DNA of 64,000 bases from Paramecium sonneborni (GCA_905182985.1 CAJJDN010000114.1:186001-250000), one strand, 5' to 3'. Counted from the first letter of the stretch, positions 47,003 through 60,400 are shown. Notes: generated by a model from the letters alone, not told the origin. Made by a program: numbers and translations.

Positions 47003-48562
47003 TCAAAATCCTTTTCGAAGAATTCTATCATTATAAGCTTCTAAACCCATATTGAAAATTTGAGATATTTGTTATTCATTAAATTGATTTTGATGCTATA
47101 GAGTCTGTTAATAAGGATATTACCAACAATATGGATTATAATATGGATACATCATCGGTGGATATTAATATTACTTTCCTAATTTTGGAAAGTATATTGG
47201 TTTCTATTCTTTCTATGCCTTTTCTTCACCTTTGAATGAGAAGGATGATTGATAAGATTCATCTGATGTATCTACTGTGATTGTTTTACTGTTACTTTTA
47301 ACTTTTTTCTAAGGAATATACTCCTCCTTGGATTACTTTCTTGCTATTTATAATTTCAAATAATCATCTATTTTTTTTTATTTCATTTAATTATTTTACT
47401 AATACTTACTATTGTTTAAATTATATTTAAATTATTGTTATACTTATTGACTCATATTTTAAGCCATTTTTCTCTTATCTCTTAATTATTTGTTAAGTTC
47501 AATTCGATCTGCCAATGTTTTCATTAATGGCTCACTATCATCTGGCATTAATTATTTTAAAATTGAAGCAACTATTTCAAAAGTGCTTTGATTTATTTAT
47601 GTTTGTTTTCTTATATTTTCTAATAATTAGATTGCAAATAAATGTGATTAGATGAATAATTGATTTTAAGAATAATTATGAAATCTTTTTACAACACCAG
47701 TGAGTGAAAAAATGGCCTCATTATCAATCAACTCAATATTTGCATTTATTTTCAGCATTTATTTGAGTACTTAAAATAATATATCTAGAAATTCTAAGAA
47801 CTACTCATCATCAATTTCATATAAATTAGTATCTGTAATTTCTACATCAAGATTATTATAATTAATTAATTCTAACAATCTTTAACATATTTATTCCATT
47901 TAGTATTTTTAAATTTCATTTTGTTAATTCTATTGATTTGTATAATGAGCTTAATTCTATTATTAAGATATATTTTTTAAATCATTTAATCTTTAGACTA
48001 AAATTGGGGCTATTTCTCCTAGTTCTTATTCTGCATCAATTTAACTGCTTGCTTAAATAATTTTCTTGTAAAATTAATTCCACCAAGGATATTTAATGCA
48101 AAATCCTTTTAAATTTTCAACTAAATTTTTAATAGTTGTTCCAATTGTTAAAGGAATATTTCTTTATAAATCTTCTTATAATTTTGGAATTTCTTGTGCT
48201 TAAGTAGGTAATTAAAGATCATTTTAAATTATTTAATAATTCTATGACAATTGCTTTCTTTCATTATTTTCAAGTATTTATTGTAATATTACTTAGATTT
48301 CGTCTAACGAATAAACTTCTTTAATTATATCAGTTTTAGAACCTTATACTTCAAGAATTTAAAAAATTTTAGGAATTTCTTATGGAAATTTAGTTAATAA
48401 AAGTAAGGATATAGTTTTCATTTTTGCTATCCATTGATCTTTAGGTATAGTTTTACTAAAAGAGCCTAAAATGATATTAATATCAAATTTGCATGATTTA
48501 ATTAAACTGTGAGTTCTACAATCGTAAACAGAACTTGAATCAATAATAATTATTGGTTACAT
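47003..48562 (-). CDS. Gln-rich helical protein, unknown
   Basis: An intronless frame of about 519 residues from ATG 48562 (MQPIIIIDSSSVYDCRTHS) to TGA 47003-47005. The N-terminal ~330 residues look helical and ordered (WIAKMKTISLLLLTKFPQE, LTIGTTIKNLVENLKGF, FLEFLDILFQVLKQMLK). The C-terminus is Gln/Lys-rich, then Pro/Tyr-rich (QYQYPPMMYPYYNPYCWQYP), ending GLEAYNDRILRKGF. An HEAT-like solenoid is possible. No family recognised. Confidence 0.65.
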
Positions 48563-48655
48563 AAAATAAAAAAAAGATGGAAAAAAAGTAAACTAAAATA
48601 ATTATTTGAATAAAATCCTGTTTATATTTATTTAAAATATTTAAAATTTATAATT

Positions 48656-50182
48656 TCATATTCTAAATCCAGATTGATAACTTGCATTTGGTTATCCTTG
48701 CTTAATAAATTGAGAATCTCCTTATTTTAATAAAAGCCCTTTTGGAATAAATTCGCCCACTTATTATAAATGTTCTTAAAGAATACGATTTTTTTCTTCT
48801 TCTATAACTTACTATTTATAAGCTTCTTCTCTTCTTTTTCTTTCTAATTATTCGAGTTCTTTTTGCTTTTCCAATTAATACATTTCCAATTTCTTTTGCC
48901 ATAATTTTTCAACTTCTTTTTTGTGTTCAATTTCTTTCATTCTTCTTTTTTATTATCCTAATTATTCAAGTTTATCATCTTCAGCAAACTTTTTCATCAT
49001 TTAATCTCTAAAATCTCTTTCCATTTATTATTCTTCCTCTTTTTATTTTTATTTTCTTAATCTTGCTTCCTGTTCAGCTTATTACATCTCTCTTTTTTAA
49101 TATTCTCTTTTATTAGCTTCATCAATATCTTTTTATCTTTATTATGCATCATACTATTCTTGATAAAGTTAAAATCTGAGTTCAGTTAATAATTCAGCTT
49201 CTTATCTTCTTCTTTCCTCTTCTTCCTTCAATTTTTAAAAGATTTTATCTCTAAATAATTTTAAAATTTATATTTACTTAGCTGCATTTTCTTCTTATTT
49301 TTTTACTTTAATTTCCTGAGCTTATCTATCTTTTTCTTTCATAAAATCTAAATATTTTTGATTCTCTTCTCTCTCTTTTTATTTTAATCTTTATATTAAT
49401 TCTGCTTTTTCTCTCAAAGCATTTTGCATGTCTGAGAAAGCAATTTTCTTCTTTTTTGCCTCATCCTCTAAAAACTTACGATCTTCATGAATCAATTATT
49501 ATATAACTCTATTGACTTATTCCTTTTCATAAATATATTATTCCTTTGCTTCATCTCTTAATTATTCATGTTCTTTCATTTATTTTTATAATGTCTATTC
49601 ATGATTATGAATTCATATACATATTTCCCATCTAATCTCTATTAAAGTCTAAATCTTTCTTTGTTTCTTTCCTCTTCTTATTCTCTTTTCAGTTTCTCAA
49701 GAATAGCTGCTTCAATCTCACTTTCTTATTTCTATTTTGAAAATATAACTGACTAAAAATACCAACTCTTAAATTCTTCTGAGTTACTATTCAGCTAATT
49801 ATTAAGTTCTCTCTTTAGTCACATATGCTGTCTAAACTTTTTATTTAAGTAGTTTGATTTCTTCACTCTCTGCGCAAATTCTCTCAATTTCTCTTCTTTT
49901 TTTTTCTTCTTCAACTTTACGTTTTTACAATTCTCTAGCCAATTAATCTTCTAAAGAATATGGGTCTGTTATTGGATTTCTATTTGAGTTATGAATCATT
50001 AATAATATTAATTATAATATTTCATTTTATACACCTGCTTGAATATGTGTGAGCTCATTATCATTTGAAAAAGTTTCCTAATTCTCTATGAAAATTACTA
50101 TTCTATAATTGCAAAATTATGATTCTCTAACAAGACTTTAAATTATTAACTTTTAGTTTTGTTCATAAATCTGATTGCTCAT
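48656..50182 (-). CDS. MNS1-like axonemal coiled-coil protein (TPH domain)
   Basis: Starts MSNQIYEQNQKLIIQSLV at 50182. Introns of 31 nt (GTATTTTT...AAATAG) and 26 nt (GTATATGA...GAATAG) are removed. From about residue 95 the protein is an almost unbroken Glu/Lys/Arg/Gln helix: LARELQKRKVEEEKKRREIE, LKQKVQTAYVTKERTQQLAE and EARLRKQKQKEEEQQMERDF. The end LQQVGEFIPKGLLLKQ matches the conserved LPKG ending of MNS1 proteins. The trichohyalin-plectin-homology family, including MNS1 and CFAP53, works inside doublet microtubules and in dynein-arm docking. A ciliary role here is inferred from that similarity. Confidence 0.72.
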
Positions 50183-52230
50183 ACTTTTTTATTTTATTCA
50201 AATATCATAATAGAATTCTTTATTGACAATTTTATTAACAACTTCCTAGATGGATTTATATATTTTTATAAATAATCATTCTGACTAATTTTTTATTGAG
50301 AGTTTGAGCTAGCGTATTAGAAATGGAATAATTTAATTTATTTACTTTTAATGAAATCATAACAAAATCGTCATGTATTATAAATTTATGAGAATAACCA
50401 TATATAATAAGGGGACAGTTTCATAATTTATCACTAGTCTAAAAAAATTAAATAAATTTGAAGACTTTAAACTTAAATGGCTAATTAAGAGCATAAAATA
50501 GTGAATATATGGAAAATATATATCAATTCTTCAATTAAATATGTTTAGCCAAATATAAATTAGAAAAATAACATAACATAAAAGGAAGACTACTTATCAA
50601 TTTTACTGTTTCAGCGAATAAAAATGCTAACAGCATTTTAATCATATAAATAATTCTAAGATTAATATGATATAATTTAAAAGAAAATAAATTCTTGAAA
50701 CATTGGAAAAGATTGAGATATTAGAAGTATTTTCGTTTTGAGATCTGGGAAAACATATAATAGCTTAATTAATTTATATTTATATCTTTAATCTTAATAT
50801 AAAACAAATTATATTCTTATAATTATTATATTTGAATTGAAGCAATTTTACATAAGCAAAGAAATAGAAGTTAGTGCTAATTTTTTTGCCCACCATCCAA
50901 AATACATTTCTAGCTTTCTAGACTAGATGAAAAATAGGTATCAAGAAATTTCTAAAAAGATTCATAGTAAAAAGAAATTATAAATAAGCAAATAAAAAAT
51001 ACAGAAAAATATAAATTGATAATTTAATTGACTTAAATAGAATAGAACCCAAAAATCTTGAGATGGTTGAGAAAATGTGATTAAGAGACCTAATTGTTTG
51101 TCAAACAGTCCCTATATCTCCTAATGTAAGAAAAGACTTAGAAATTTAATTTATTTTTAATAATTAATATTCTTATTAATAATTATTAAGTTTAATGATA
51201 TTTAAAAAATTTTTAAAATAATCTTAATCAATCAAATGATATTAAAATTACAATAAATAAATTTATTCTAAAAATTAATTTTAACACAATAAAACAATAT
51301 TTTATCTCACTTTTAAATTTTGATAGTAGTGTAGTAGTTTATTGCAATTTGTTCTTGGGTGAATACTCCTAAAAATTTATTTAATAGCATAAATTGAGGT
51401 CTTGATAATTATTTAAAATCCAAGATTACTCTCTGATACTTTCAAAATTTCTAAATAAAGAATGACTAATTGCTTCAATTTTCTAAATCATATATCATAT
51501 TGTGCATAAAAGGATTTCCTGTCTAAATGTTAAGTAATTCTATTATTTTAAGATGACAATATATTCTTACACAAAAGAAGATTATTTTATATACTTTTAG
51601 ATCTCTATGCTGTATATTAAATTCATAACAATTATTTGATCATATTTTTAGTTCTTCTTACTATTCACAATCTTTTAATATAACACTATCATGAGCATAT
51701 TCTGTACTAAATTAAAAATTCATTAGCATACCATAATCAATTACTAAGAAAAAAAATGAATAAAAGTTACTTTATAATTGTTAAAATTCTTTTGCTTCAC
51801 TGTTGCTAAAATTAATACCTCATTTCTTTGTTATTTAAATTATACAATTTAATTTTCTTCTAAAATAAAGCTTCTTTAAAAGATTTCAAGATTTTACTTT
51901 TTTTAATTATTGTTAAGATAACTTTATTAAATGAATTTAAAAAAATCAAAATTCAATTATTTTGGTATTTCCACCAAAATATCTTAATTTAGCTTAAATA
52001 GTTAAATCTTATGTCATTTACATTTAAAATAGAGTGCATTGTAATTTAGGGCCTTAAAAAACAGTCCCTTAATATATAAGATCTACTCCAACAGCATCGC
52101 TAAAATAATTAACAAAATTACTTATTTAGGCCTAAGTATTATAAAATGTTTTCAATGAGATTAGACAAAGTCTTATAAATTGAAAAAATATTAGAAAATT
52201 GTCTCTTTATTATACCATCTTAAATCTCAA
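50183..52230. other. gene-poor 2-kb stretch with possible relics
   Basis: Strongly AT-rich. A 73-codon frame (50477-50698, MANQEHKIVNIWKIYIN) is possible but weak. On the minus strand an isolated HRDLK (about 51590-51612) and a VIDYG recall kinase motifs. They lie in the wrong relative order and different frames, so at best these are remnants. Nothing else supported. Confidence 0.35.
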
Positions 52231-52674
52231 ATGATATTTAAATACTATCCTAATTCAGTAGCCTTTTTGGGCTTTAATTTTGTAGAACAGGACTCTAATT
52301 TTAAATTTGATGGTTTTAATTTTGTATAACAGGACTTTAATTTTATAATTGATGGTTTTAATATTGTATTACAGGACTTTAATTTTATAGCTGTTAGTTT
52401 TAATTTTTTATAGCAGGACTTTAATTTTAAATTTGATGGTTTTAATTTTGTATAACAGGACTTTAATTGTATAGCTGTTAGTTTTAATTTTGTATAACAG
52501 GACTTTAATTTTATACCTAATGGTTTTGGGGGTTATAATTTTATATTTGATGGTCTTAATTTTGTATTTGGGCGCTCTAATTAAAAGGTTGTTTTACATT
52601 TTAAAAATCTTTTTGAAATTTCATTTATTCATAAAAATTTTAAACAGAATTATTAATTAACGATGGATCTTTGA
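52231..52674 (+). CDS. open frame of heptapeptide repeats (FNFxxxD/G)
   Basis: ATG 52231 to TGA 52672-52674, 147 codons without interruption. A short lead (MIFKYYPNSVAFLG) is followed by about 14 tandem seven-residue units such as FNFVQQD, FNFIIDG, FNIVLQD, FNFIAVS and FNFKFDG, and then a Lys/Phe-rich tail. Units alternate in a two-step (14-residue) pattern. In each unit Phe-Asn-Phe is fixed and the last position is Asp, Gly or Ser. No known family; strict spacing suggests a beta-solenoid or amyloid-like stack. It may be a fragment of a larger gene or a recently expanded minisatellite that happens to be open. Confidence 0.4.
52272..52574 (+). repeat. 21-bp tandem repeat (42-bp higher-order)
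   Basis: Thirteen 21-bp units plus one 30-bp unit, of the form YTTTAATTTTGTATAACAGGA alternating with CTTTAATTTTATAATTGATGG. Differences between units are single bases and never change the length of the 21-bp units. It lies within the heptapeptide open frame. Confidence 0.9.
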
Positions 52675-53780
52675 AATCTATAATCGAATTGTTAATTAAT
52701 TTAGCTTATCTAATGGTCAGATTTGAATTTATTTATGATAAATTGATATCCCCAAAAAACATTTCTACTTCACTCAAATATAGTATTAATTTCTTACCCA
52801 TCAATTTAAAAATCTTGTAAAGTCTATGCGTATAATTCGTCCAAATAACTATCAAGTGATATCTATTTTTGTTTTTCATGCTATTAATACTTAAGTGTGA
52901 TATTTCTATATATTATAATTATTTCAATTTTTACATAATTTAACTTTATTATTGTTAATAATCCTAATTTTATTATTGTTAATGATTCTAAATTTAGTTA
53001 TTTTAAAATTGATTTACTTTTTAGGGATATTGATTTTGTTATAATGCATTTTATATTGGTTATTAATCTTATTGATTGTAATATTAGGCATATTAGTTTT
53101 ATTATTAAACTTATTAAGTAATTTTAGGTTGAGTATTTTACGCATATGTTTATACATTTTTATCTGTTTATTAATTCATTTACGCATCGTTCTTATTGTT
53201 TTAAACATTTTAGTCTTAGAAATAATTCTAAGCCTAAGTTTAAGGAGGAGCAAAAATAGAATCAGCGGAAGGAATATTAAGATTATTCTACTTTTTAATC
53301 AACTTTATCTTGGCTTATTTCTAATCTTATAATATGGATGATATTGTTTATTCATTATTTTGCACAGAGTTTATTTAATTTGGCCAAAATATTGTATAGT
53401 TTTTTAATTATAACGAAGGATATTTACTAAAAAAGATTAAATGATGACAATATACTCTTTTGTGTTTGCTTAGATAAAATCTAATAGCTCTTAAACAGTA
53501 GTATCGCTCTCTATATCAATAATTAGTGTTTGATTAATGAATTCAATTTCAAGTTTATATAAGTCCATCTAATTTCTATTATAATTATTAATAAATTAAT
53601 CTTAAACAAAATCAAAATTATAGAGAGAGTTTTATAATCATTAATTCATTTAGGTATAAAATACAACTTATTTGATACTACTGTGAAATTTATATAATAA
53701 AATGTCACTAATTAAAAGTAGTAACATTTTTAGATATTTATTCATAAATAAATTTTTATTTTGTAAAAAAAACATTAGAG
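52675..53780. other. AT-rich stretch, long low-complexity open frame
   Basis: A frame from ATG 53044 stays open for about 260 codons and overlaps the next gene's start in another frame. Composition is mostly Ile, Leu, Phe, Asn and Lys. Only the part KPKFKEEQKQNQRKEYQDYS looks protein-like. I do not call it a gene with confidence. Confidence 0.3.
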
Positions 53781-54317
53781 ATGTATAATCAGCCCAACAT
53801 ATCATACACTAATACAAATAGTTTGAATCGTTAAGAATTATAAGAGTTTAGAAACTATGTTCGCAAGACTGCCTAAGCAAAAATGGATGGTACAGAAGAA
53901 AAGTAAAGATAAATTGCAAAAACTTTTCATTTAGATCACAAAAATTTGATGTCATTAAATTAAAGTCCCTTATAAAGTAAGAAGTTACACGTTGATCATG
54001 ATATATCATAACATCATCATTTAGCATCCTTATCAGATTGGAAGAAATTTGATAGATCTACATCTTAAAGTTTTGTTACCTTTGATGCCAATACTTGGAA
54101 AGAAGATTAAAACAGTATGAGATAAAGAAAGCTACAAACTCCCTCTTTAAATGCATCTGATTTGATTAAAGTCAATAGAACACTTTCAGGATTAAGTTCA
54201 AAAGAAATCTAAAACTTAAGTGGCCAATATTATCACTAAATTTAAGAATTAGAACACACAGTAAGCTCAATGTTAAGAAGAATAGATTTCATTCAAGCTT
54301 CCAAATCAAATTATTGA
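53781..54317 (+). CDS. small basic Ser/Gln-rich protein, unknown
   Basis: An intronless frame of 178 residues, MYNQPNISYTNTNSLNRQ to FIQASKSNY and TGA. Composition is mixed, with a predicted coiled segment near the N-terminus (LQEFRNYVRKTAQAKMDG) and another near the C-terminus (YYHQIQELEHTVSSMLRRI). The middle has a His-rich DHDISQHHHLASL. No family recognised. The sequence looks like a genuine ciliate protein rather than AT noise. Confidence 0.65.
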
Positions 54318-54454
54318 ACATATTATGATGATAATATATTAACATTGTTAATAATAAAATTATTTCTTGAAATCTTTTATTGTAAATCCCTAAATATAAA
54401 TTCAATTCTTTTAAAGTAATATATTTCATTAATAATTTTTTAATAAAATAAAAT

Positions 54455-55225
54455 ATGGAAAGAACTTGCTTACTTCCAGAACATTAAGGTTTTGGTTCTT
54501 AAATTATTGGTTTTTGTGTCACAGAATGTTGTCGAAAGCCATCCAGAGCACTTTGTTTTAAATGTATGACTGGACCTGGACACTAAGGACATTAATTGAT
54601 CTAAGCATAAGAAGAAAATGCATTTTTAGCACAACCCAATCGAATTTTCACTGAGATCAACTAAAAATTAGAATTGATGATAAGATAATTTTCGAAAGGT
54701 ATTAAATATTTATAGGGGATTTTGCAAAAGAATTATTAACCTTAACCTTTGAGTAATTTTGGAAATTCAGAAATAACAGAAAAGATAAATTGTATTTTAA
54801 AGTTAGAGACAGTTTAAAAATTAATAAACGATAGATTAGATAATATTTTTGAGAATACATTAAAATAAATAAAAATCACTTGTCAAGATTTAACATTGGG
54901 AGAAGAATTTAAAAGTAAAAAAAAATATATTAAAACTAGGTTATGAATTTTTGTAACATTAGAAATATTAAGAAGCTTCACAATTAATTAATTAATGTTT
55001 TTAGAGAGGTAATAGAAATACATTTTTGAAGTTAGCTTAAGGTAATTGAAATATATGTATATGTAGCTGAAATTTTTAAGGTTTAGGATTAATTTTAAGA
55101 TGCTCGAGCAATTTATTTACAATTACTTTAGGAAGATGATTCAAATCCTTGGGCTTACTTTGAAAATAGTATTAATAATTTTAATAGAATTAGATAAAAT
55201 GTTAAATTAGCAAGAACGGAGATGA
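54455..55225 (+). CDS. Cys-rich N-terminus plus TPR-like helical protein
   Basis: Starts MERTCLLPEHQGFGSQIIGF with a Cys/His cluster CVTECCRKPSRALCFKC...GHQGH that resembles a B-box zinc finger. A helical region (EITEKINCILKLETVQKLIN) follows. After a 25-nt intron come short TPR-like elements (YEFLQHQKYQEASQLINQCF, FQDARAIYLQLLQEDDSNPW). Two more introns are needed, 25 nt and a 19-nt one at 55169-55187, after which the protein ends NKLDKMLNQQERR. The stop is 10 bp from the convergent stop of the receptor gene. Paramecium has many proteins of this plan; their function is not known to me. Confidence 0.65.
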
Positions 55226-55235
55226 ATGTTTATAA

Positions 55236-57402
55236 TCAGAATTTATCATTAATAATAATTATAAGTTTTTCAATGTCAGATTCATAATATTTCCAACAAT
55301 CATCCCAAAATACTTGGACAAAACCCAATTTAGTTTTTAACTCAAAGGAAGCTATATTTCCAATGAGATGTTTAGTTTTCTTCTTATTTTTTATTGCCAA
55401 TGATTAATCATATTCAAATTGTTTCTCTTTAGATGCTAAGCTATTTAATCTTTCAGAAGTATGTTTTGTATAAACAAATTATAAAGTGTATGAACATTTC
55501 ATTTATTACATGGTAATATGATCACGTCTTATCATATCAATTAATGATTATTTTTCATTCTCATCTAACAAATAATCATTCCTATTAAAAATAATATTAT
55601 ATTTTCCATCTTTTACTTCTTTAGCCAGAAATCTCTTATAATATATACTATTATCAATTGTAATCCATCCAATTATATTCTATTTAATTAAGCTATTTAG
55701 AACTGATTGATGTGACCATAATTCTTATTATAATGGATAATGTAATTTCAATCTATTCAATTTGAATGCTAAAGTATAATAATTATCATTTAAACAATAA
55801 GAATGAATTGCAAATATTACAGGTATAAATATACCAAGTGCACATATATATTCCTAATCCAATCTTTACCATAATAATTATATTCCACCTCCTTTAGTTA
55901 ATTATCTTTTCTAATCTCTAGTAATAAATTCACATGATATTAAATTATCATGAGTAATAAATAATGTTCCTTCTTATGGTAATTATTTATATCTTAAATT
56001 GTCATTGTTAAAAGATAAATTCAATGAATTTTTAATGTGTTTTAAATTTACACCAAAATATTCTCTTAATTTATAACTCAAAATATCCTAACCATAAGTT
56101 GTTATCAATATATGGTTATTCCTATTTAATGGAATATAACGCTATTAAATCTTATTAAATTAATAATAAGTCATATCACTATTCTAACAATACTAAAAAT
56201 CTTCAAACATGTCATAACTTGCTTATAATAATAATAACAATTCATTATGTCCTTTATGTTCAATAATATTCTATATTTCAATTTATTAAATTTTGGCAAA
56301 GTCTTAAGGTGTTGATTATCTAAAATCATATTACTCTAATGATAAAGTGAATTAACTTTATTGTTATTATTATTATTAATATAACTTAATCCCAATAATA
56401 TCTTATTCTTAAGTCTAAATATCAATATTCTAATAAAATTTTGATTAATTATTATCATCATTATTTTCATTCTCCTTTTTTAACAGTCTCTCCTATAATA
56501 CACATGTTTTAGATTTAAACAAATATTTTACATGTCGATGAATAATTGGCTCATGCAATCGAATTATTGTCATTATCAATGTTATTCCCCCTTGAACAAA
56601 TGCTAATACATTTATTAGCTATTTATTATTCTAATTATAATTTAAAATTATTGGCTAATATAGAAACTGTTCTATACAATTAATAATCTTGATATTATGA
56701 AAAGCCACCCGTAACTTACATTTACTTTTATATAAGTTTGTAAGTATTTCCTTATAAACTTATCCATCGCTGTCTTGTATATCTCAGTTTACAATATATC
56801 AGGCGAATATCTTTATAATTTTATCAATATTATCGATATAATTATCAATGAAAAGCCTCTTAAGTATACTAAAAAAACAGCAAACACATTCTAAGACTCT
56901 AAATTGCAATCTCCTAAAATGCTTGTCACTTTATAAAAAATACCTAACACCTAAATCTTGACTTAGCAAAACCAATAAAATTGAGATTATTATTATTAAA
57001 GTCACGGCTAACATTGTTTCACCTTTCAATTTAAACTTTTTGTAATTCTAAACATTTATTTAACAATATAGATTAGCTATTAATAATATGTTTAAAATTG
57101 CATATAGCATTGAAGCTATTAAATTAGGCACAGCTATTAATTTACAACTTATATCTGAAATTGTTATTGTCATGTTTGATTGATTTGCCTCTCCAACTAC
57201 ATAAAATTGACCAAAAACCATAAACATACTCATTATCTATTATAACATAAATTTCTTATACTGTTTGTGATAATAGGATCCAAAATAGAATCTATCCTGG
57301 GTTATGTCTTAATCGTTTAACTCTCTATTAAACAATCATTAGTATCACACTTAACACAAAAATTATTATGTATATTAAGCTTAAAGCTATAATTTTTAAC
57401 AT
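55236..57402 (-). CDS. 7TM receptor fused to a degenerate PIP-kinase domain (GPCR-PIPK type)
   Basis: Starts MLKIIALSLIYIIIFVLSVI at 57402. Introns of 25, 22 and 23 nt join exons. About seven hydrophobic segments are seen, including MFMVFGQFYVVG, LIASMLYAILNILLIAN, TLIIIISILL, LIIISIILIKL and YGWLFIISRLLI, and then RLHEPI after the last one. After a Gln/Asn-rich linker the C-terminal ~330 residues align with phosphatidylinositol phosphate kinases: YGQDILSYKLREYFGVNLKH, GTLFITHDN, ITRDQKRQL, then NDYLLDENEKQSLIDMIRRD. The catalytic Asp motifs DLKGS and MDYSLL are not kept; the second reads CSYTLQF. GPCR-PIPK proteins (RpkA of Dictyostelium) exist in several protists. This copy probably cannot phosphorylate lipids. 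Confidence 0.6.
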
Positions 57403-60400
57403 TTAATATTAATCTATTTCTAATTTAAATTCTTATTAGTTTCACAATTAATGCTTACTATTTTAAATAACCATTTGAACCACTGAATAAGCCCTGAAGA
57501 TTACGATTTAACTAATTTCAAATCATTTTCTCATAAATAAATAAAGAATATAACTTGACTTAATTATTATTTTTAATCTTATAAGATCAAAAATAAATAT
57601 AATTTAAAATACCTGAAATGTTTATTTAAATAGTCCCACATTTTAATTTACAAATTATATGATTCATTCAAAAAGGATTTGTTTATTGTAATCTTGATTT
57701 TTATTATTTATACCTTTTTAAATTTTAATAGCAATTCTAATGATAAATTAGCTGTTGCATATTTTGCTAGCTTGTTAACGTAGTTAAAAAAACAAATAAT
57801 AAGAATTAAGTGTGAAGATAGCTAATATCTTTTAATTTATTTTTTCTTTAGAAATTCAATTTATTATTGTATATTCTTGTAGGAATTTCAAATATTTAAA
57901 GGAATTAATCATTAATCTAGTGAAACTTCATTACTTCTTAAATTGATACCCATTAATGCGGATAAAATATTATTAAATATTTGTTAAAGAAATATTTTTT
58001 ATAGTTTATTAAAATATAATTTGTAAATAATATTAATTATCATTCCAATAAAATAGAGATTATAAAATTAACAGGATACATTCTTTTATTTATAAAAGCA
58101 AATATAATTAAAAATTGCTCTTCCAGTGATACTAACTTGCACAATCCACTAACTGTTTGATCTAATTTATAAATAATTTATATTGCAATTCATCCTCAAT
58201 ATAATAATTAATGGTAAAGTTTATTGAGTTTGAATTAAAGCCATTTTTTGCAGTGATATTAAAATGTTGATGATCTTGAGCACCCTTATTAATCAATATT
58301 CATTTTGTTTATTCCAAATAAAAACTTGATTTTAATTCTTATATGATATAGAAATAATGTTGTTACCAATATTATATCGCTAAGTTTCTCAAAACCCATA
58401 ATAATTTATTATGAATTCTAAAGAAGGATAAGAATTATGAACAAACATTATTCTTATTCCATAAGATCCAGCCTAATTAGTTATTAAAAGCAAACATAAA
58501 CTCTGAAAAATTTTTTTAGGATGAAATGGTTTCTTAATAAAAATGAAGGATGCGTCACTTNAATCTTATATTGTCAATATTTTTAATGTCTTATTATTAA
58601 ACTAATAATAAAGTAAAAGGATCAAGTATAAGATCAAAAATAAATATAATTTAAAATACCTGAAATGTTTATTTAAATAGTCCCACATTTTAATTTACAA
58701 ATTATATGATTCATTCAAAAAGGATTTGTTTATTGTAATCTTGATTTTTATTATTTATACCTTTTTAAATTTTAATAGCAATTCTAATGATAAATTAGCT
58801 GTTGCATATTTTGCTAGCTTGTTAACGTAGTTAAAAAAACAAATAATAAGAATTAAGTGTGAAGATAGCTAATATCTTTTAATTTATTTTTTCTTTAGAA
58901 ATTCAATTTATTATTGTATATTCTTGTAGGAATTTCAAATATTTAAAGGAATTAATCATTAATCTAGTGAAACTTCATTACTTCTTAAATTGATACCCAT
59001 TAATGCGGATAAAATATTATTAAATATTTGTTAAAGAAATATTTTTTATAGTTTATTAAAATATAATTTGTAAATAATATTAATTATCATTCCAATAAAA
59101 TAGAGATTATAAAATTAACAGGATACATTCTTTTATTTATAAAAGCAAATATAATTAAAAATTGCTCTTCCAGTGATACTAACTTGCACAATCCACTAAC
59201 TGTTTGATCTAATTTATAAATAATTTATATTGCAATTCATCCTCAATATAATAATTAATGGTAAAGTTTATTGAGTTTGAATTAAAGCCATTTTTTGCAG
59301 TGATATTAAAATGTTGATGATCTTGAGCACCCTTATTAATCAATATTCATTTTGTTTATTCCAAATAAAAACTTGATTTTAATTCTTATATGATATAGAA
59401 ATAATGTTGTTACCAATATTATATCGCTAAGTTTCTCAAAACCCATAATAATTTATTATGAATTCTAAAGAAGGATAAGAATTATGAACAAACATTATTC
59501 TTATTCCATAAGATCCAGCCTAATTAGTTATTAAAAGCAAACATAAACTCTGAAAAATTTTTTTAGGATGAAATGGTTTCTTAATAAAAATGAAGGATGC
59601 GTCACTTAAAATAAATAAATTAAATTTTTTTATAAGCTCCTTTGCATCAAAAGTTTAAATATTGAATACTTCATAAGTCGTATTCCACTAAAAATAACTA
59701 CTATTCCACTTATGTCAAGTATTTAAATTATAAATTCATTTTTATCTATTTCAGTAACATCAAAAATCAATTGCTTTAAATGGACTTTTAACTTAAATTT
59801 ATTTAATTAAAATGCTGGATAAAAAAATTTCTATTTTTTTATAAAATTTTGTCTATTTCTTAATTTTGAATAAATTAAGAATAAGATTTTATTTAATTTT
59901 TTTAGTAAAAGCATCAAATTAATATAAAAACTATCTTTTACTTTAGAAATGTGGAGATATGAAATTGTTAAATTATTGTAAAATTTATAAGACAAGTCTA
60001 AATCTTTTATAGTTTAAATATAATTAAATAAAGGTTGAAAAGCTAAATTAATTAGGGATATTATTTCAAATTAAGAATATAGTTCCAAAAATTTGGAGGT
60101 TCCTTATAAAATTTTGGTATAATAACTTATAGATGTTAAACGCCCATTAGGTAATTAATTCTCTGTTTTATCATAGATATTTTCTATTCATATTTCTAAA
60201 GGTAAACTTAATTTTATTCTTAAAATTTCTTCTCAAGAAATTTAATCAATGTATATGTATGTATTTATTTTATTTATTAGTTTAATAATCCTATTATTAT
60301 AAATTTCAATTGCAGCTGTAGTTTCTTATTTAAAATTTTTTTTAAATATTAAATATTATATAATATAATTAAAGTTTCATATATCATTTTAAGTATTAGC

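Noticed and set aside
51040..51130. Possible tRNA-like segment
   Set aside because: No matching A and B boxes and no foldable acceptor stem by eye. No tRNA or rRNA gene was found anywhere in the window.
51590..51612. HRDLK kinase signature on the minus strand
   Set aside because: It is isolated, with a VIDYG motif upstream of it and not downstream, and no glycine loop or C-lobe. Too weak for a gene.
53044..53824. A ~260-codon open frame rich in Ile/Leu/Phe
   Set aside because: Low complexity and overlaps the start of the next gene in another frame. Probably AT-rich chance.
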